Positions 26,074 to 34,981 of a stretch of DNA of 64,000 nt are shown here, piece by piece. Source of the DNA: an uncultured bacterium (GTDB lineage Bacteria > Bacteroidota > Bacteroidia > Chitinophagales > Chitinophagaceae); assembly GCA_903826405.1 (NCBI GenBank), contig CAIKEH010000004.1, forward strand, positions 1 through 64,000. Reading direction: 5' to 3'. The notes beneath the pieces were generated by a model. It worked only from the letters and a program-made list of their open reading frames with translations, was not told where the DNA came from and made no database searches. How positions within the stretch are numbered: position 1 is the stretch's first letter; each line of letters starts with the position of its first letter. Made by a program: the position numbers and the translations under genes.

Positions 26074-29000
26074 ATGATCAGCATCATCCAACGTACTTCA
26101 TTCCTATTCTCATGGTGTTTTGCAGCCATGCTCTCATTGGCAACGGTTGTCGGTTGCAAGGACAGGGCGGGAAACAAGAAGAACGACAGGGTAATCAATA
26201 CCGGGTCGGGCATATCTCCTAAGGATGCCTTGTCCACATTTGAATTGCAACCTGGTTTCAAGATCGAGCTTGTTGCATCCGAACCATTGATATCAGATCC
26301 GGTTGATATGGAGATCGACGAATCCGGCCGGCTTTATGTCGTTGAGATGCATGGATACCCGCTGGATAAGAGTGGAACTGGAGTGATCAAACTGCTGTCC
26401 GACAGCAATGGTGATGGTGCCATGGATAAAAGCACTGTCTTCGCCGACAACTTCGTACTGCCCAACAGCATCATGCGATGGAAGAAAGGATTGCTCGTTA
26501 CCGATGCGCCCAATGTGATCTATCTCGAGGATGTGGATGGCGATGGGAAATCTGATCGAAGAGACACACTATTGACTGGATTCGCCTTATCCAATCCGCA
26601 GCATAACCTAAATACGCCTCTTCTGGGTATGGATAACTGGATCTATCTGGGCCATGAAGGTGCCGTAGCGACACAAACGTATAAGAAGGAATTTGGGGAT
26701 GAGGGTACAGAGGTCTATTATCCCGCTCATCCGGGAAGTCCTCGCCTTCCCCCTAATGCCAGCGGACGTTCAGTGCGGTTCCGACCCGATAGCAAGCTGT
26801 TGGAGACCACTTCCAGCAACACCCAGTTCGGACACACTTTCACGGAATGGGGCGACCATATGTTGGTCAGCAATTGGAATCATATTTTTCAGGAAGTTAT
26901 TGCAGCATCTTACCTCAAGCGGAATCCTTCTCTAATGGTACCGGAAGCCACTCAATCCCTTTCCGATCACAGCGAGGCGGCCGAAGTTTTTCCGATCACC
27001 AAAAACCCCCAGATGCAATTGCTGACAGATATCGGCGTCATCACTTCTGCTTGCGGACTCACGGAGTATTTAGGAGCAGCATTCCCCGCCCCATACGATC
27101 AGGCAACTTTTGTTTGTGAACCCGTGAGCAATCTGATCCATGCAGACAAACTCAAAGAAAAAGGGGCTACCTATGTGGCCAGTCGCATCCTGGAACATAG
27201 CGAATTCCTGGCATCCACTGATGCCTGGTCAAGACCTGTTAATCTTTATGTAGGACCGGATGGAGCCCTGTATGTCGTGGATTATTATCGCCAGATCATT
27301 GAGCACCCTGAATGGATGGGGGAGGAAGTGGTGAAGTCCGGCCAATTGTACAACGGACACGATATGGGCAGGATCTACCGTATCTCGACCACCGATGCCA
27401 AGCCCGCTGAATGGACAAAAGGCCTTAAACTAGGCGCCGCCTCCAGTGAGGAACTCGTGAAGCACCTTGGTGATCCCAATGCATGGTGGAGGATGAACGC
27501 ACAACGCTTGCTGGTGGACCGTCAGGATAAGAATGTGGTTCCGGCACTCGAGCAGATGGCAGGAAGTGCCAGTAGTGCATTGGCCCGCGTGCATGCCTTG
27601 TGGACATTGGAAGGAATGGGCGGTTTGAAGGTCGAGCAGATATCCAAAGCACTAAAGGATGCAGAGCCCGGCTTACGGCGGAATGCCATAAAAATGGCGG
27701 AACCCTACCTGAACGACCCGGAACTGGTGAAGTCACTCCTTGCCATGAAGGATGACGGTGACGCCAAAGTCAGGTACCAACTCTTGTGCACCTTGGGTTC
27801 CGTGAATACCAGTGACGCATTCCGTCTCAGAAATGAACTCCTTTTCAGGGATATGAATGATCAGTGGGTCCAGATAGCCGCATTGTCGGGAGCTTCATCA
27901 CAAACTGCATCCTTGCTTAAAGTTGTATTGGATAGCTTCCGTAAAGATGTACCTGCACATGCTTCCATGGTCAGCCGACTGAGTAACATGATCGGTACTG
28001 GCGGGACGCCACAAGCCATTAAAGAACTCATTCAACGCTCGGTAGACCCACCTGCTGCGGATTGGCAGGCATCTGTCCTCGAGGGACTCGCAGCCGGTTT
28101 GGAAACCAAAAAATCGGCGAGCCTTGGTGGAACGGAAAGCAGCCTTTTGGTTAATGCTTTTTTCAATAATCCATCAAGTAGCCTGCGCAGGTCCAGTTTG
28201 GCACTCCTGAAGGTGGTCGGTCTGCGAGATGCATCCGGTAAAAGTATGGCCATGGCGAAAGCGATAGCCATGGTCAATGATGCTCATTTACCAGAGGAAA
28301 GGCGCGTGGAAGCCATTGGCTTCTTGTCACTGGGTGATCCATCGGCTTATGCGGGAACACTTCGGAACTTGATCGTACCCAGCCAGCCCTCTTCGATACA
28401 GATCGCTTCCCTGAAAACACTGAGTGTGATCCCGGACACGATGCTGTCCCATGAATTGATCCGGCAGTGGCCCAACCTGACCCCGGAAGTACAGGATGAG
28501 GCTGTAAACACGTTCGCAGAAGATACGATGCGGATAGAATTATTACTGACCGCATTGGAAAAGGGGATTGTGCTGCCCAGCACGATAGGCTGGAGGCGCA
28601 GCGTAGGGCTGATGGCCCAAAGTAATTTGAGGCTCCGCGAGAAATCCAGACGATTGCTGACCAAGAGCGAGGAGGAAGGCGAACAGATCAATAAAAAATA
28701 TCAACAGGCACTGTCCCTCACCGGAGATCCGGGTAAAGGGAAAGATGTCTTCCTGCAGAATTGTTACACCTGCCACCAGATCAGGGGACAGATGGGCGTG
28801 GCCTTCGGACCTGATCTGGGAACGATCCATAATTGGTCTCCTCAAGCGATCATGGCGAACATACTTTCGCCCAATCTTTCGATTTCCAGCGGTTATGACC
28901 TTTGGGCTGTTGAGTTGAAGAATGGGGAGTCCGTCCAAGGCATCATCTCCAGTGAAACCGCAACGACCATTGCGCTGAAGAATGCAAACCTTGCCGTAAA

Positions 29001-29130
29001 GACTATCAACCGATCTGATATCAAGTCGCTGAAGGCTCTGAATATGTCCTCCATGCCAACGGGATTGGACAAGAAGATTGATCAGCAACAAATGGCGGAT
29101 CTGCTCGCTTTTCTGAAGCAGAACAAATAG
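26074..29130 (+). CDS. PVC-type heme-binding lipoprotein: sorbosone-dehydrogenase-like propeller, HEAT repeats, cytochrome c
   Basis: A 1018-aa exported lipoprotein (lipobox VVGC at ~25-28). Residues ~55-440 form an NHL/sorbosone-dehydrogenase-like beta-propeller, with segments such as DGDGKSDRRDTLL, GMDNWIYLGHEG and GPDGALYVVDYYRQ. Residues ~455-880 are HEAT-like helical repeats. The C-terminal domain binds one c-type heme through C897-Y-T-C900-H901, with FGPDLG after it. Proteins of this layout are abundant in Planctomycetes and Bacteroidota and are thought to take part in sugar oxidation, passing electrons to heme; the substrate is not established. It follows FecR by 49 bp and probably belongs to the SusCD-FecR transcription unit. 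It is convergent with the ECF sigma gene. Confidence 0.88.
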   Translation: MISIIQRTSFLFSWCFAAMLSLATVVGCKDRAGNKKNDRVINTGSGISPKDALSTFELQPGFKIELVASEPLISDPVDMEIDESGRLYVVEMHGYPLDKSGTGVIKLLSDSNGDGAMDKSTVFADNFVLPNSIMRWKKGLLVTDAPNVIYLEDVDGDGKSDRRDTLLTGFALSNPQHNLNTPLLGMDNWIYLGHEGAVATQTYKKEFGDEGTEVYYPAHPGSPRLPPNASGRSVRFRPDSKLLETTSSNTQFGHTFTEWGDHMLVSNWNHIFQEVIAASYLKRNPSLMVPEATQSLSDHSEAAEVFPITKNPQMQLLTDIGVITSACGLTEYLGAAFPAPYDQATFVCEPVSNLIHADKLKEKGATYVASRILEHSEFLASTDAWSRPVNLYVGPDGALYVVDYYRQIIEHPEWMGEEVVKSGQLYNGHDMGRIYRISTTDAKPAEWTKGLKLGAASSEELVKHLGDPNAWWRMNAQRLLVDRQDKNVVPALEQMAGSASSALARVHALWTLEGMGGLKVEQISKALKDAEPGLRRNAIKMAEPYLNDPELVKSLLAMKDDGDAKVRYQLLCTLGSVNTSDAFRLRNELLFRDMNDQWVQIAALSGASSQTASLLKVVLDSFRKDVPAHASMVSRLSNMIGTGGTPQAIKELIQRSVDPPAADWQASVLEGLAAGLETKKSASLGGTESSLLVNAFFNNPSSSLRRSSLALLKVVGLRDASGKSMAMAKAIAMVNDAHLPEERRVEAIGFLSLGDPSAYAGTLRNLIVPSQPSSIQIASLKTLSVIPDTMLSHELIRQWPNLTPEVQDEAVNTFAEDTMRIELLLTALEKGIVLPSTIGWRRSVGLMAQSNLRLREKSRRLLTKSEEEGEQINKKYQQALSLTGDPGKGKDVFLQNCYTCHQIRGQMGVAFGPDLGTIHNWSPQAIMANILSPNLSISSGYDLWAVELKNGESVQGIISSETATTIALKNANLAVKTINRSDIKSLKALNMSSMPTGLDKKIDQQQMADLLAFLKQNK

Positions 29131-29205
29131 ATTTATCCCGCTTGGGAAATTAAATCTGACATGATCTCAGGGTTGTCTATGTGTACGAGGTTCCGCTGAA
29201 ATAGA

Positions 29206-29799
29206 TCAATATAGCACGTTGTCCATGCTCGGTCTGACGATGACTGCAGAGCGTGTGGTGGGCAATTGCATGTTTTCCCGGAGCTTTTCCAGGGAACGGG
29301 CTAGTAATTTATAGGTGGCTTTCGTAGAGATGTTCATGATGCTGGCGACTTCTTCATAAGACATCATCTGGTAAAAGCGAAGAAAGACGGCTTCGCGCTG
29401 ACGATCGGTGAGGTGTGCCAGCGCTTCATTCAGATGACTGTGCAATTCTGATCGGGTTTCTTGATCTATGATCCTGACGTCTATGGCAAACTCTGTTAAC
29501 TCGTCCCGAGAGAACCAGCGGGTATTCCTTTTCTTTTCCTTGATAATGTAATTGCGCAAGGACCGCAAAAGATAACTCCGTAGGGAATGGATCACCTGCA
29601 CTTTTTGTCTGTTCTTCCAAAGCTCGATGAACAGGGATTGTATCGCATCTTCGATCATGAAAGTATCGTCCGTAAGTTTCAGACCATAATTGAAAAGGGT
29701 ACCGTAGCAGGACAGGTAAGCTTTTGAGTAGGCGGACTCATCCCATTTGTCGATCTGGTCAAGACCTCTTATATCTTTTATATGATCATGATGTTCCAA
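29206..29799 (-). CDS. ECF-type RNA polymerase sigma-70 factor
   Basis: A 197-aa ECF sigma factor. Region 2 lies at ~25-95 (AYLSCYGTLFNYG, IEDAIQSLFIELWKNRQKV, LRSYLLRSLRNYII). Region 4 lies at ~125-175 (ALAHLTDRQREAVFLRFYQMMSYEEVASIMNIS and the recognition helix KATYKLLARSLEKLRE). This is the type that pairs with FecR anti-sigma factors in Bacteroidota. The FecR gene of this locus (24987-26024) and the STN receptor (19542-23066) are the obvious partners. It is transcribed towards them from the far side of the heme/HEAT gene. About 20 residues follow region 4, longer than the minimum for the family. It would direct transcription of the receptor operon; the promoter it recognises is not evident by eye. 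Confidence 0.93.
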   Translation of the reverse strand: MEHHDHIKDIRGLDQIDKWDESAYSKAYLSCYGTLFNYGLKLTDDTFMIEDAIQSLFIELWKNRQKVQVIHSLRSYLLRSLRNYIIKEKKRNTRWFSRDELTEFAIDVRIIDQETRSELHSHLNEALAHLTDRQREAVFLRFYQMMSYEEVASIMNISTKATYKLLARSLEKLRENMQLPTTRSAVIVRPSMDNVLY

Positions 29800-30141
29800 C
29801 CTTTTTGAAGTAGATTTTCTTTTCTGAATATAAGGAGATTCAAGGATATTCCAAGAATGGTCAGCTCAAGTAGAAGTGGATTCCGGGATATTGCCGGTCA
29901 GTACTTCCGGGAACCCCGAAAACGCTCATGCTGCTATACTGCATTTGAACAGCTCTTGGGTCGGGATCGTTCATTCAGAGTAGAAACTATATGTTTCAGT
30001 CAGTTCAGGAGTATCCGCGATGGTTGGTGAACCCCGGGGACAAGCTGAATCCTATTATACTGAAGTCTTGCCTGTATTGACTTGCGGGGTCGGCTGAATC
30101 CTATTTCGCCTTGGCATTTTTTACATAAATTGCCAATAGTT
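29800..30141. other. Intergenic region between divergent ECF sigma and ZIP-like genes
   Basis: This gap of about 340 bp separates divergently transcribed genes and must hold both promoters. I see no gene, no convincing TAnnTTTG box and no strong inverted repeat. Open frames crossing it have no recognisable protein similarity. Confidence 0.5.
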
Positions 30142-31479
30142 ATGGGAAAAATGATGGAATTATTCATGGTCATGATGGTGGGCCTATTGACCACCTCTTC
30201 GTCCATGTTAGGCGCAGCGATCGGGCTATATGCCAGGATGTCCAAAAAACTTACTGCCGCTATTCTGGCCTTCGCTGCAGGGTCCCTGATCAGTGCGCTG
30301 GTCATCGACTTAGCTTATAAAGGGGCATTGGAGCTGAATCACCATGGGTTCAATTTGCATTCCGCATGGGGATTCATCGCAGGGGGGTTCTTACTGGGGG
30401 CCGTCATTTACTATACTTCATCCCTTTATCTGGAAGGAAAGGGTGCTGCGATCAGGAGGCCTACTCAGTTCAAGGAATACGCACTGGCACGGAAGCAGGA
30501 GCAGACCAAGGAGTTGGTGGGTTGGCTTTCCAAATGCGATCTACTTCGACATCTTCCACCGGAGGCCATTGAGCACATACTCCCCAAAGTACAGGATAAG
30601 AAGATCAAGCCGGGAGAGATCCTGTTTTATTCAGGGGATCCCTCGGATGCGCTTTATATAGTTGCTAGAGGCAAGATGGAAGTGGTCGCAGATGGACCTG
30701 ATCATACTCGAGGAACCGGCAGATCCATTGCCGAACTCGGACCTGGTTCCGCATTTGGGGAAATGGGTCTGCTCAGCGGAGAGGCAAGGACTGCGACGAT
30801 ACGTTGTTCGGAAGATGCTGAATTGCTGGAGATCGGCAGAGAAGATTTTCAGGACATGATCGCTTCGGATCCTGTCATGGCCAATGCCGTTTTGCACCTC
30901 AGCCATGAACGTTCCATCCAAAATCTGAGTATCCCCGAGACGGATTCATCAACCTGGGCAAAGGTGGCCATGCATAACCTAGATCATATCAGCAAGGGGG
31001 AGAGTAACAAGATGTTGCTGGAGGCTGCACAAGGAAAGGGTGCGGGGATGGCCATTGTACTCGGCAATATACTGGATACCATCCCGGGTTGCCTTGTCAT
31101 CGGAGCTGGATTTGCTGGCTTTGAAAAAATGTCGCTTACCCTTATGGTCGGCATGTTCCTGGGGGGTATACCGGAGGCTGCCGTAAGTGCAGTGATGCTG
31201 ACCAAGGCAGGATATAAGCCTAAATTCATTTATCTGCTTTGGTCCACGGTTCTGATTGCCGGTATGGTAGCTGCAGTGGTGGGAAAACAATTCATAGGAA
31301 ATTCAGAGTCACTGGTTGCCGTATTCTGTGAGGCGGTTGCCGGTGGTGCCGTCCTGGCACTCGTATCGCACACCATGATACCAGAGGCCATCCATAAAGG
31401 AGGGTCCATTGTCGTTCTGCCAACCGTTGGTGGTTTCCTGTTTGCTCTCTACATAACGATGTCTGAGGTTTTTGTTTAA
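30142..31479 (+). CDS. ZIP-transporter-like membrane protein with inserted cyclic-nucleotide-binding domain
   Basis: A 445-aa integral membrane protein. Three N-terminal helices (~4-28, 38-57, 74-95) are followed by a soluble insert, then five helices (~301-323, 331-350, 362-381, 388-409, 421-440). This matches the 8-helix ZIP metal-transporter topology, and the MIPEA segment near 412 resembles ZIP C-termini. The insert sits in the cytosolic TM3-TM4 loop and is a cyclic-nucleotide-binding domain (~128-250), with phosphate-cassette residues G206-E207 and R216 in FGEMGLLSGEARTATI. The usual ZIP metal motifs are degenerate: TM4 reads GNILDTIPG and TM5 reads GGIPEAAVS, both without histidine, so metal transport is doubtful. 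The ATG at 30142 gives the clean membrane start; an upstream TTG adds 20 residues. A cyclase gene is convergent, 30 bp away. Confidence 0.82.
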   Translation: MGKMMELFMVMMVGLLTTSSSMLGAAIGLYARMSKKLTAAILAFAAGSLISALVIDLAYKGALELNHHGFNLHSAWGFIAGGFLLGAVIYYTSSLYLEGKGAAIRRPTQFKEYALARKQEQTKELVGWLSKCDLLRHLPPEAIEHILPKVQDKKIKPGEILFYSGDPSDALYIVARGKMEVVADGPDHTRGTGRSIAELGPGSAFGEMGLLSGEARTATIRCSEDAELLEIGREDFQDMIASDPVMANAVLHLSHERSIQNLSIPETDSSTWAKVAMHNLDHISKGESNKMLLEAAQGKGAGMAIVLGNILDTIPGCLVIGAGFAGFEKMSLTLMVGMFLGGIPEAAVSAVMLTKAGYKPKFIYLLWSTVLIAGMVAAVVGKQFIGNSESLVAVFCEAVAGGAVLALVSHTMIPEAIHKGGSIVVLPTVGGFLFALYITMSEVFV

Positions 31480-31509
31480 AGAGAATAGGGAAATGCCGAA
31501 CCTGACTTT

Positions 31510-33153
31510 TCATTTAGCACTGCCTGATTCGATTGTTGAATGCTTCAACGTAATTAACTCCGATTTCCCCCCGATTTCCTCCTTTGATACCTGCAAATGA
31601 GGATGGATGGACACCGTTTTCGCGCCTGGAAGCAGGTAATAAGTATTGATCTTCCCCATGTGCTTGATTTCTATGTCCCCGCGGTTTAAGAAATGTATAT
31701 CCTTGACCACATTGGTTATGGCGTAGCGGTTCTTCAGGTGCATGACGAAATGGGAGGATACGTGGATCTTGTTGGGTTCACTGCTGGATTGCATCCTAGA
31801 TGCTATGTTAACGGCATCGCCCCAAACGTCGTAGGACATGGGTCGATTATTGCCGAGAACCCCACCTACGATAGAACCTACATGCATCCCGATACGGAAT
31901 GACAAATTATTGCCATTCACGAAATACTCCATTATCTCATCTGGTATTTTTGGGGGGATGATCATGTCCAAGGCCGCCGAAGTCAGGCGCTCGGAGTGGT
32001 CTTCGCAGATTTCAGGCGCGCCGGCAATAGCCATATATCCGTCACCAATGGTCTTGATTTTCTCACATCCATGTTGCAGGACGAGATTGTCAAAATGGTT
32101 GAATACAAGCGTCAGGAATTTCCTCACGGTGATCGCAGGCATGTACTGTACGATACCTGAAAAATTCACGATATCGGCGAAAAGGATCGACACCTGAGGG
32201 AAATAGTCTGCGATCTCAATTTCACCCATCTGCATCCGCTTGGCAATCGTGGGGGGCAATAGTTTATGGAGCATCTTTTCATTTTGTATTGATTTCTCCT
32301 TTTCAAGAATGAGTTGCTTTTCATGCATGATATTCTCCCTATGTTCCGTCATGTCCCTCGCAGTTGCATAAAGGAGGCCCGTTTCAGGGTCGGGCGTGCA
32401 ATTCCAGTTAATATAGATATAAGATCCATTTGCTTTTTTGTAACGATTTTCAAAATTGATAGTGAGTTTGCCCTGTGCAAGTTTTTCTAATTCCCTGATT
32501 GTTGATGGAAGATCTTCCGGATGAACATAATCCAGGAATTTATTCTTTAATAATTCATTTTCTTCATAACCGAGTACGGTGTTGAAAATAGGATTTATCT
32601 TGAGAAAATACCCTTTTGTATTGGCCACACACATGAAATCCTGACTTAATTGGAAAAGCTTTTTCATTTCAGTGTCTAACATCATCAGCTCACTATTCTT
32701 GATGGTCAGAGCTTTATTAAGGGCCTTCAGGTCCTCAGAATAATTTTTATTGAATTGATTAAGGTGAATAATATCTAATACAGGATCAAGAACCCCGAAA
32801 TCCGTTAAAAGAAGGTGATGATTTTTGAGATCTTCTTCGCTGCTTATACAAGGGCTACCCAGAAAAGCCAGAACTTCCTCACTCCATTTGAAAAAAGAAC
32901 CCTTCAGGCTGAGATCGGGCTGAAGCCCTTTGAGCTTTAATATGAATAGCTGTCCACAATGCCTGGATAAAGATGTATAATCATTACTTTCCAATGTCGG
33001 CCTGACGATATCAAAAGCCTTGTTAAAATCCGATTGACCTGAGGAAATTTTATGCAGACTTGTACCTTCTTTACTGATAATTAAGTCCTTGTCCACGACA
33101 AAATGGAACGGAAACGCCTTGTCGACCATTTTAGTTTGTTCTTGCTTTTCCAT
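31510..33153 (-). CDS. Class III adenylate cyclase with HNOBA-like and PAS domains
   Basis: A 547-aa cytosolic protein. Residues ~12-105 resemble the HNOBA domain of soluble guanylate cyclases (FPFHFVVDKDLII, FDIVRP, LKGSFFKWSEEVLAFLGSP). A PAS domain follows (~165-272), then a signalling helix (~273-308, ending LLPPTIAKRM) and a class III cyclase domain (~318-508). Metal ligands D327 and D371, and transition-state residues N449 and R453, are present. The base-selecting positions are K367 (KTIGD) and D442 (YDVWG), the lysine/aspartate pair of adenylate rather than guanylate cyclases, so cAMP is the likely product. The convergent gene encodes a cyclic-nucleotide-binding membrane protein, an obvious candidate target. 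Activity would require dimerisation, as is standard for the family. Confidence 0.9.
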   Translation of the reverse strand: MEKQEQTKMVDKAFPFHFVVDKDLIISKEGTSLHKISSGQSDFNKAFDIVRPTLESNDYTSLSRHCGQLFILKLKGLQPDLSLKGSFFKWSEEVLAFLGSPCISSEEDLKNHHLLLTDFGVLDPVLDIIHLNQFNKNYSEDLKALNKALTIKNSELMMLDTEMKKLFQLSQDFMCVANTKGYFLKINPIFNTVLGYEENELLKNKFLDYVHPEDLPSTIRELEKLAQGKLTINFENRYKKANGSYIYINWNCTPDPETGLLYATARDMTEHRENIMHEKQLILEKEKSIQNEKMLHKLLPPTIAKRMQMGEIEIADYFPQVSILFADIVNFSGIVQYMPAITVRKFLTLVFNHFDNLVLQHGCEKIKTIGDGYMAIAGAPEICEDHSERLTSAALDMIIPPKIPDEIMEYFVNGNNLSFRIGMHVGSIVGGVLGNNRPMSYDVWGDAVNIASRMQSSSEPNKIHVSSHFVMHLKNRYAITNVVKDIHFLNRGDIEIKHMGKINTYYLLPGAKTVSIHPHLQVSKEEIGGKSELITLKHSTIESGSAK

Positions 33154-33905
33154 ATCTCAAGGTATTGTGTTTTAGGCCCTATATTCATGATTTTGATCAT
33201 GTATAAAGTTCAGGTGATGAATTTAATAATCCTGATTGATGCCTTTTCAAAGCAATTTGTATAAAGCAATCAGTTTTAATGAAACCACGTCAATTAAAGA
33301 TTTCAGTAACTGAAGGCGAACCCTATTCTCGTCATAATTCCACTGATGCCAAGTGAATGATCTGCTCCAGAAGAAGTGGTTACTTCAATTAACGCACAGA
33401 TCGGGATGTCGAATGGAATCGGAATATTTTATGGGCAAGAATAACTTAAATTCTGAAAGGCAATTTTGATTTCAGAATCTCATGGTGGATGGTACAAAAT
33501 GGGGGAGCCATTAAGCTCCACAATGATGGGGATGTTCATGATCTTGGTTTTGAATTCGTGATGAAAATTTCGGTTAGCTATAAGGTATAACAAATTATAA
33601 TCCAATTTTCCCAATTGGTACAATTTATTAATTCTCTTAAATGGTATTAGTGCTTTCTAATTTTATTTGTCAACAACTGTTCGTGGATCGAACACCTCCA
33701 GGCCCCGTTTTGTCTTCATGCGTTCATCAAGGTCGAATAGGACGCCATGATTCATTTGCATTTCACTCCAGGGAATGAGGATCCTCTATCTCAGGTTTTG
33801 TTGGTGTCAACTCAATATCTGGTACTGGATGACGGATCTTCAGCTCATGATTTTTATGTATATTCATTCCTCTTTTCCAACATCTAAACCTTAACCTGAT
33901 TTTTT
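33154..33905. other. Long AT-rich intergenic region upstream of cyclase and DUF1080 genes
   Basis: About 750 bp between divergent genes, visibly richer in A and T than its surroundings. No protein-coding frame with recognisable similarity and no RNA gene is apparent. It contains the palindrome at 33186-33201 and must carry the promoters of both flanking genes. A degraded gene or an untranslated RNA cannot be excluded. Confidence 0.5.
33186..33201. promoter_or_regulatory. FNR/CRP-like palindrome CATGAT-N4-ATCATG
   Basis: A perfect 6-bp inverted repeat with a 4-bp centre lies 33-48 bases upstream of the cyclase start codon. Its core TGAT-N4-ATCA matches the FNR/DNR-type half-site spacing (TTGAT-N4-ATCAA) except at the outermost base of each arm. 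It could be an operator for a Crp/Fnr-family regulator controlling the cyclase gene. The match is by eye, and a 16-bp palindrome of this kind can occur by chance. Confidence 0.3.
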
Positions 33906-34541
33906 ATGAAACATATCCATACTATCATTGCTATAGCCTTCTGTCTTTTCTTTTTCACCGCTGCAAAAGTCCCCGGTTCGGGAGGATGGGTGTCCATTTT
34001 CGATGGCAAGTCCCTCAAAGGATGGAAAGTAGGCAAGAATGCATCCACGTTCAGCGTGGACAGTGGCTGCATCATCGTTCACGGACCTACTGCTCACCTT
34101 TATTATGATGGTGAGGTGAATGGACATACTTTCAAGGACTTCGAATTCAAGGCCGATGTCATGACTTTGCCTGGCTCCAATTCCGGCATCTATTTTCATA
34201 CAAAATATCAGGAAGGAGGATGGCCGGATTATGGCTATGAAGTACAGGTCAACAATTCACATGGTGACGATATACGTACCGGTAGTCTTTATGATATCGT
34301 TGATGTCAAGGAGGTCTATGTTAAGGATCGCGTATGGTTCACCGAGTACATCAAGGTTCAAGGTAAAAGGGTTATCGTGAAAGTCAATGATACGGTAGTG
34401 GTCGATTACACAGAACCTGAGAATCCTTTGCGCCATCCTGAGGATCATCTTTCGCGGGTAATCTCACAGGGAACTTTTGCCATTCAGGGCCACGATCCGA
34501 ACAGCATCGTGTATTTCAAAAATATACAGGTCAAATTTTGA
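33906..34541 (+). CDS. DUF1080 (3-keto-disaccharide hydrolase family) secreted protein
   Basis: A 211-aa exported protein with a signal peptide (1-~20) followed by a single DUF1080 beta-sandwich. It shows the opening WVSIFDGKSLKGWKV, the DFEFKADVM strand, PGSNSGIYFHTKYQEGGWPDYGYEVQVNN with the conserved acidic and aromatic residues, and the closing GTFAIQGHDPNSIVYFKNIQV. Characterised members from Bacteroides cleave 3-keto-glycosides made by partner oxidoreductases. Other window genes fit such a scheme (Gfo/Idh/MocA at 46946, ThuA at 43999, cytochrome lipoproteins at 26074 and 48138), but none is adjacent. It is monocistronic by appearance. Confidence 0.9.
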   Translation: MKHIHTIIAIAFCLFFFTAAKVPGSGGWVSIFDGKSLKGWKVGKNASTFSVDSGCIIVHGPTAHLYYDGEVNGHTFKDFEFKADVMTLPGSNSGIYFHTKYQEGGWPDYGYEVQVNNSHGDDIRTGSLYDIVDVKEVYVKDRVWFTEYIKVQGKRVIVKVNDTVVVDYTEPENPLRHPEDHLSRVISQGTFAIQGHDPNSIVYFKNIQVKF

Positions 34542-34981
34542 TTTACCTGACTTCATAAGTGGACCATTCAGCTTGGCACAACTCCTCAATCTGAACCTGA
34601 CTCCTATATCTTTTGCCCTTATATATTTTTTCACGAATCAAGATCATTGCAGTTGTAGTCGGGTGATTTTATAATAGGCGACAGGATTCTGCCACACCTG
34701 GGCCTTTATTATGATATTTTGATGACACTGGAGAGTATTATTATGTCGATCTTTACAAAAACCTTGTTTTCTCATTATATGTGATCCTTGGAATAAAAGC
34801 CGAATTCATGGATTGAACAATCCACGACGAAGGGCCTTCAGATTTTAATAACCCCAATGTACCATTACCCTTTAATTGATTTCATTTCCGGTAGAATACC
34901 CCTCTGACTTTAATCGATGAAGCTTGAATTGCTTTATCCTTAAGGACATGGAACAGTTTCAATAAAATTTATAATCAACAC
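34542..34981. other. AT-rich intergenic region before desaturase gene
   Basis: About 440 bp between two same-strand genes. It holds only short frames without recognisable similarity. No clear terminator hairpin or promoter box is visible by eye, although it must contain the desaturase promoter. Confidence 0.5.

Noticed and set aside
33154..33905. Possible tRNA, riboswitch or degraded gene in the 750-bp gap
   Set aside because: No cloverleaf, conserved riboswitch motif or recognisable protein fragment could be found by eye.
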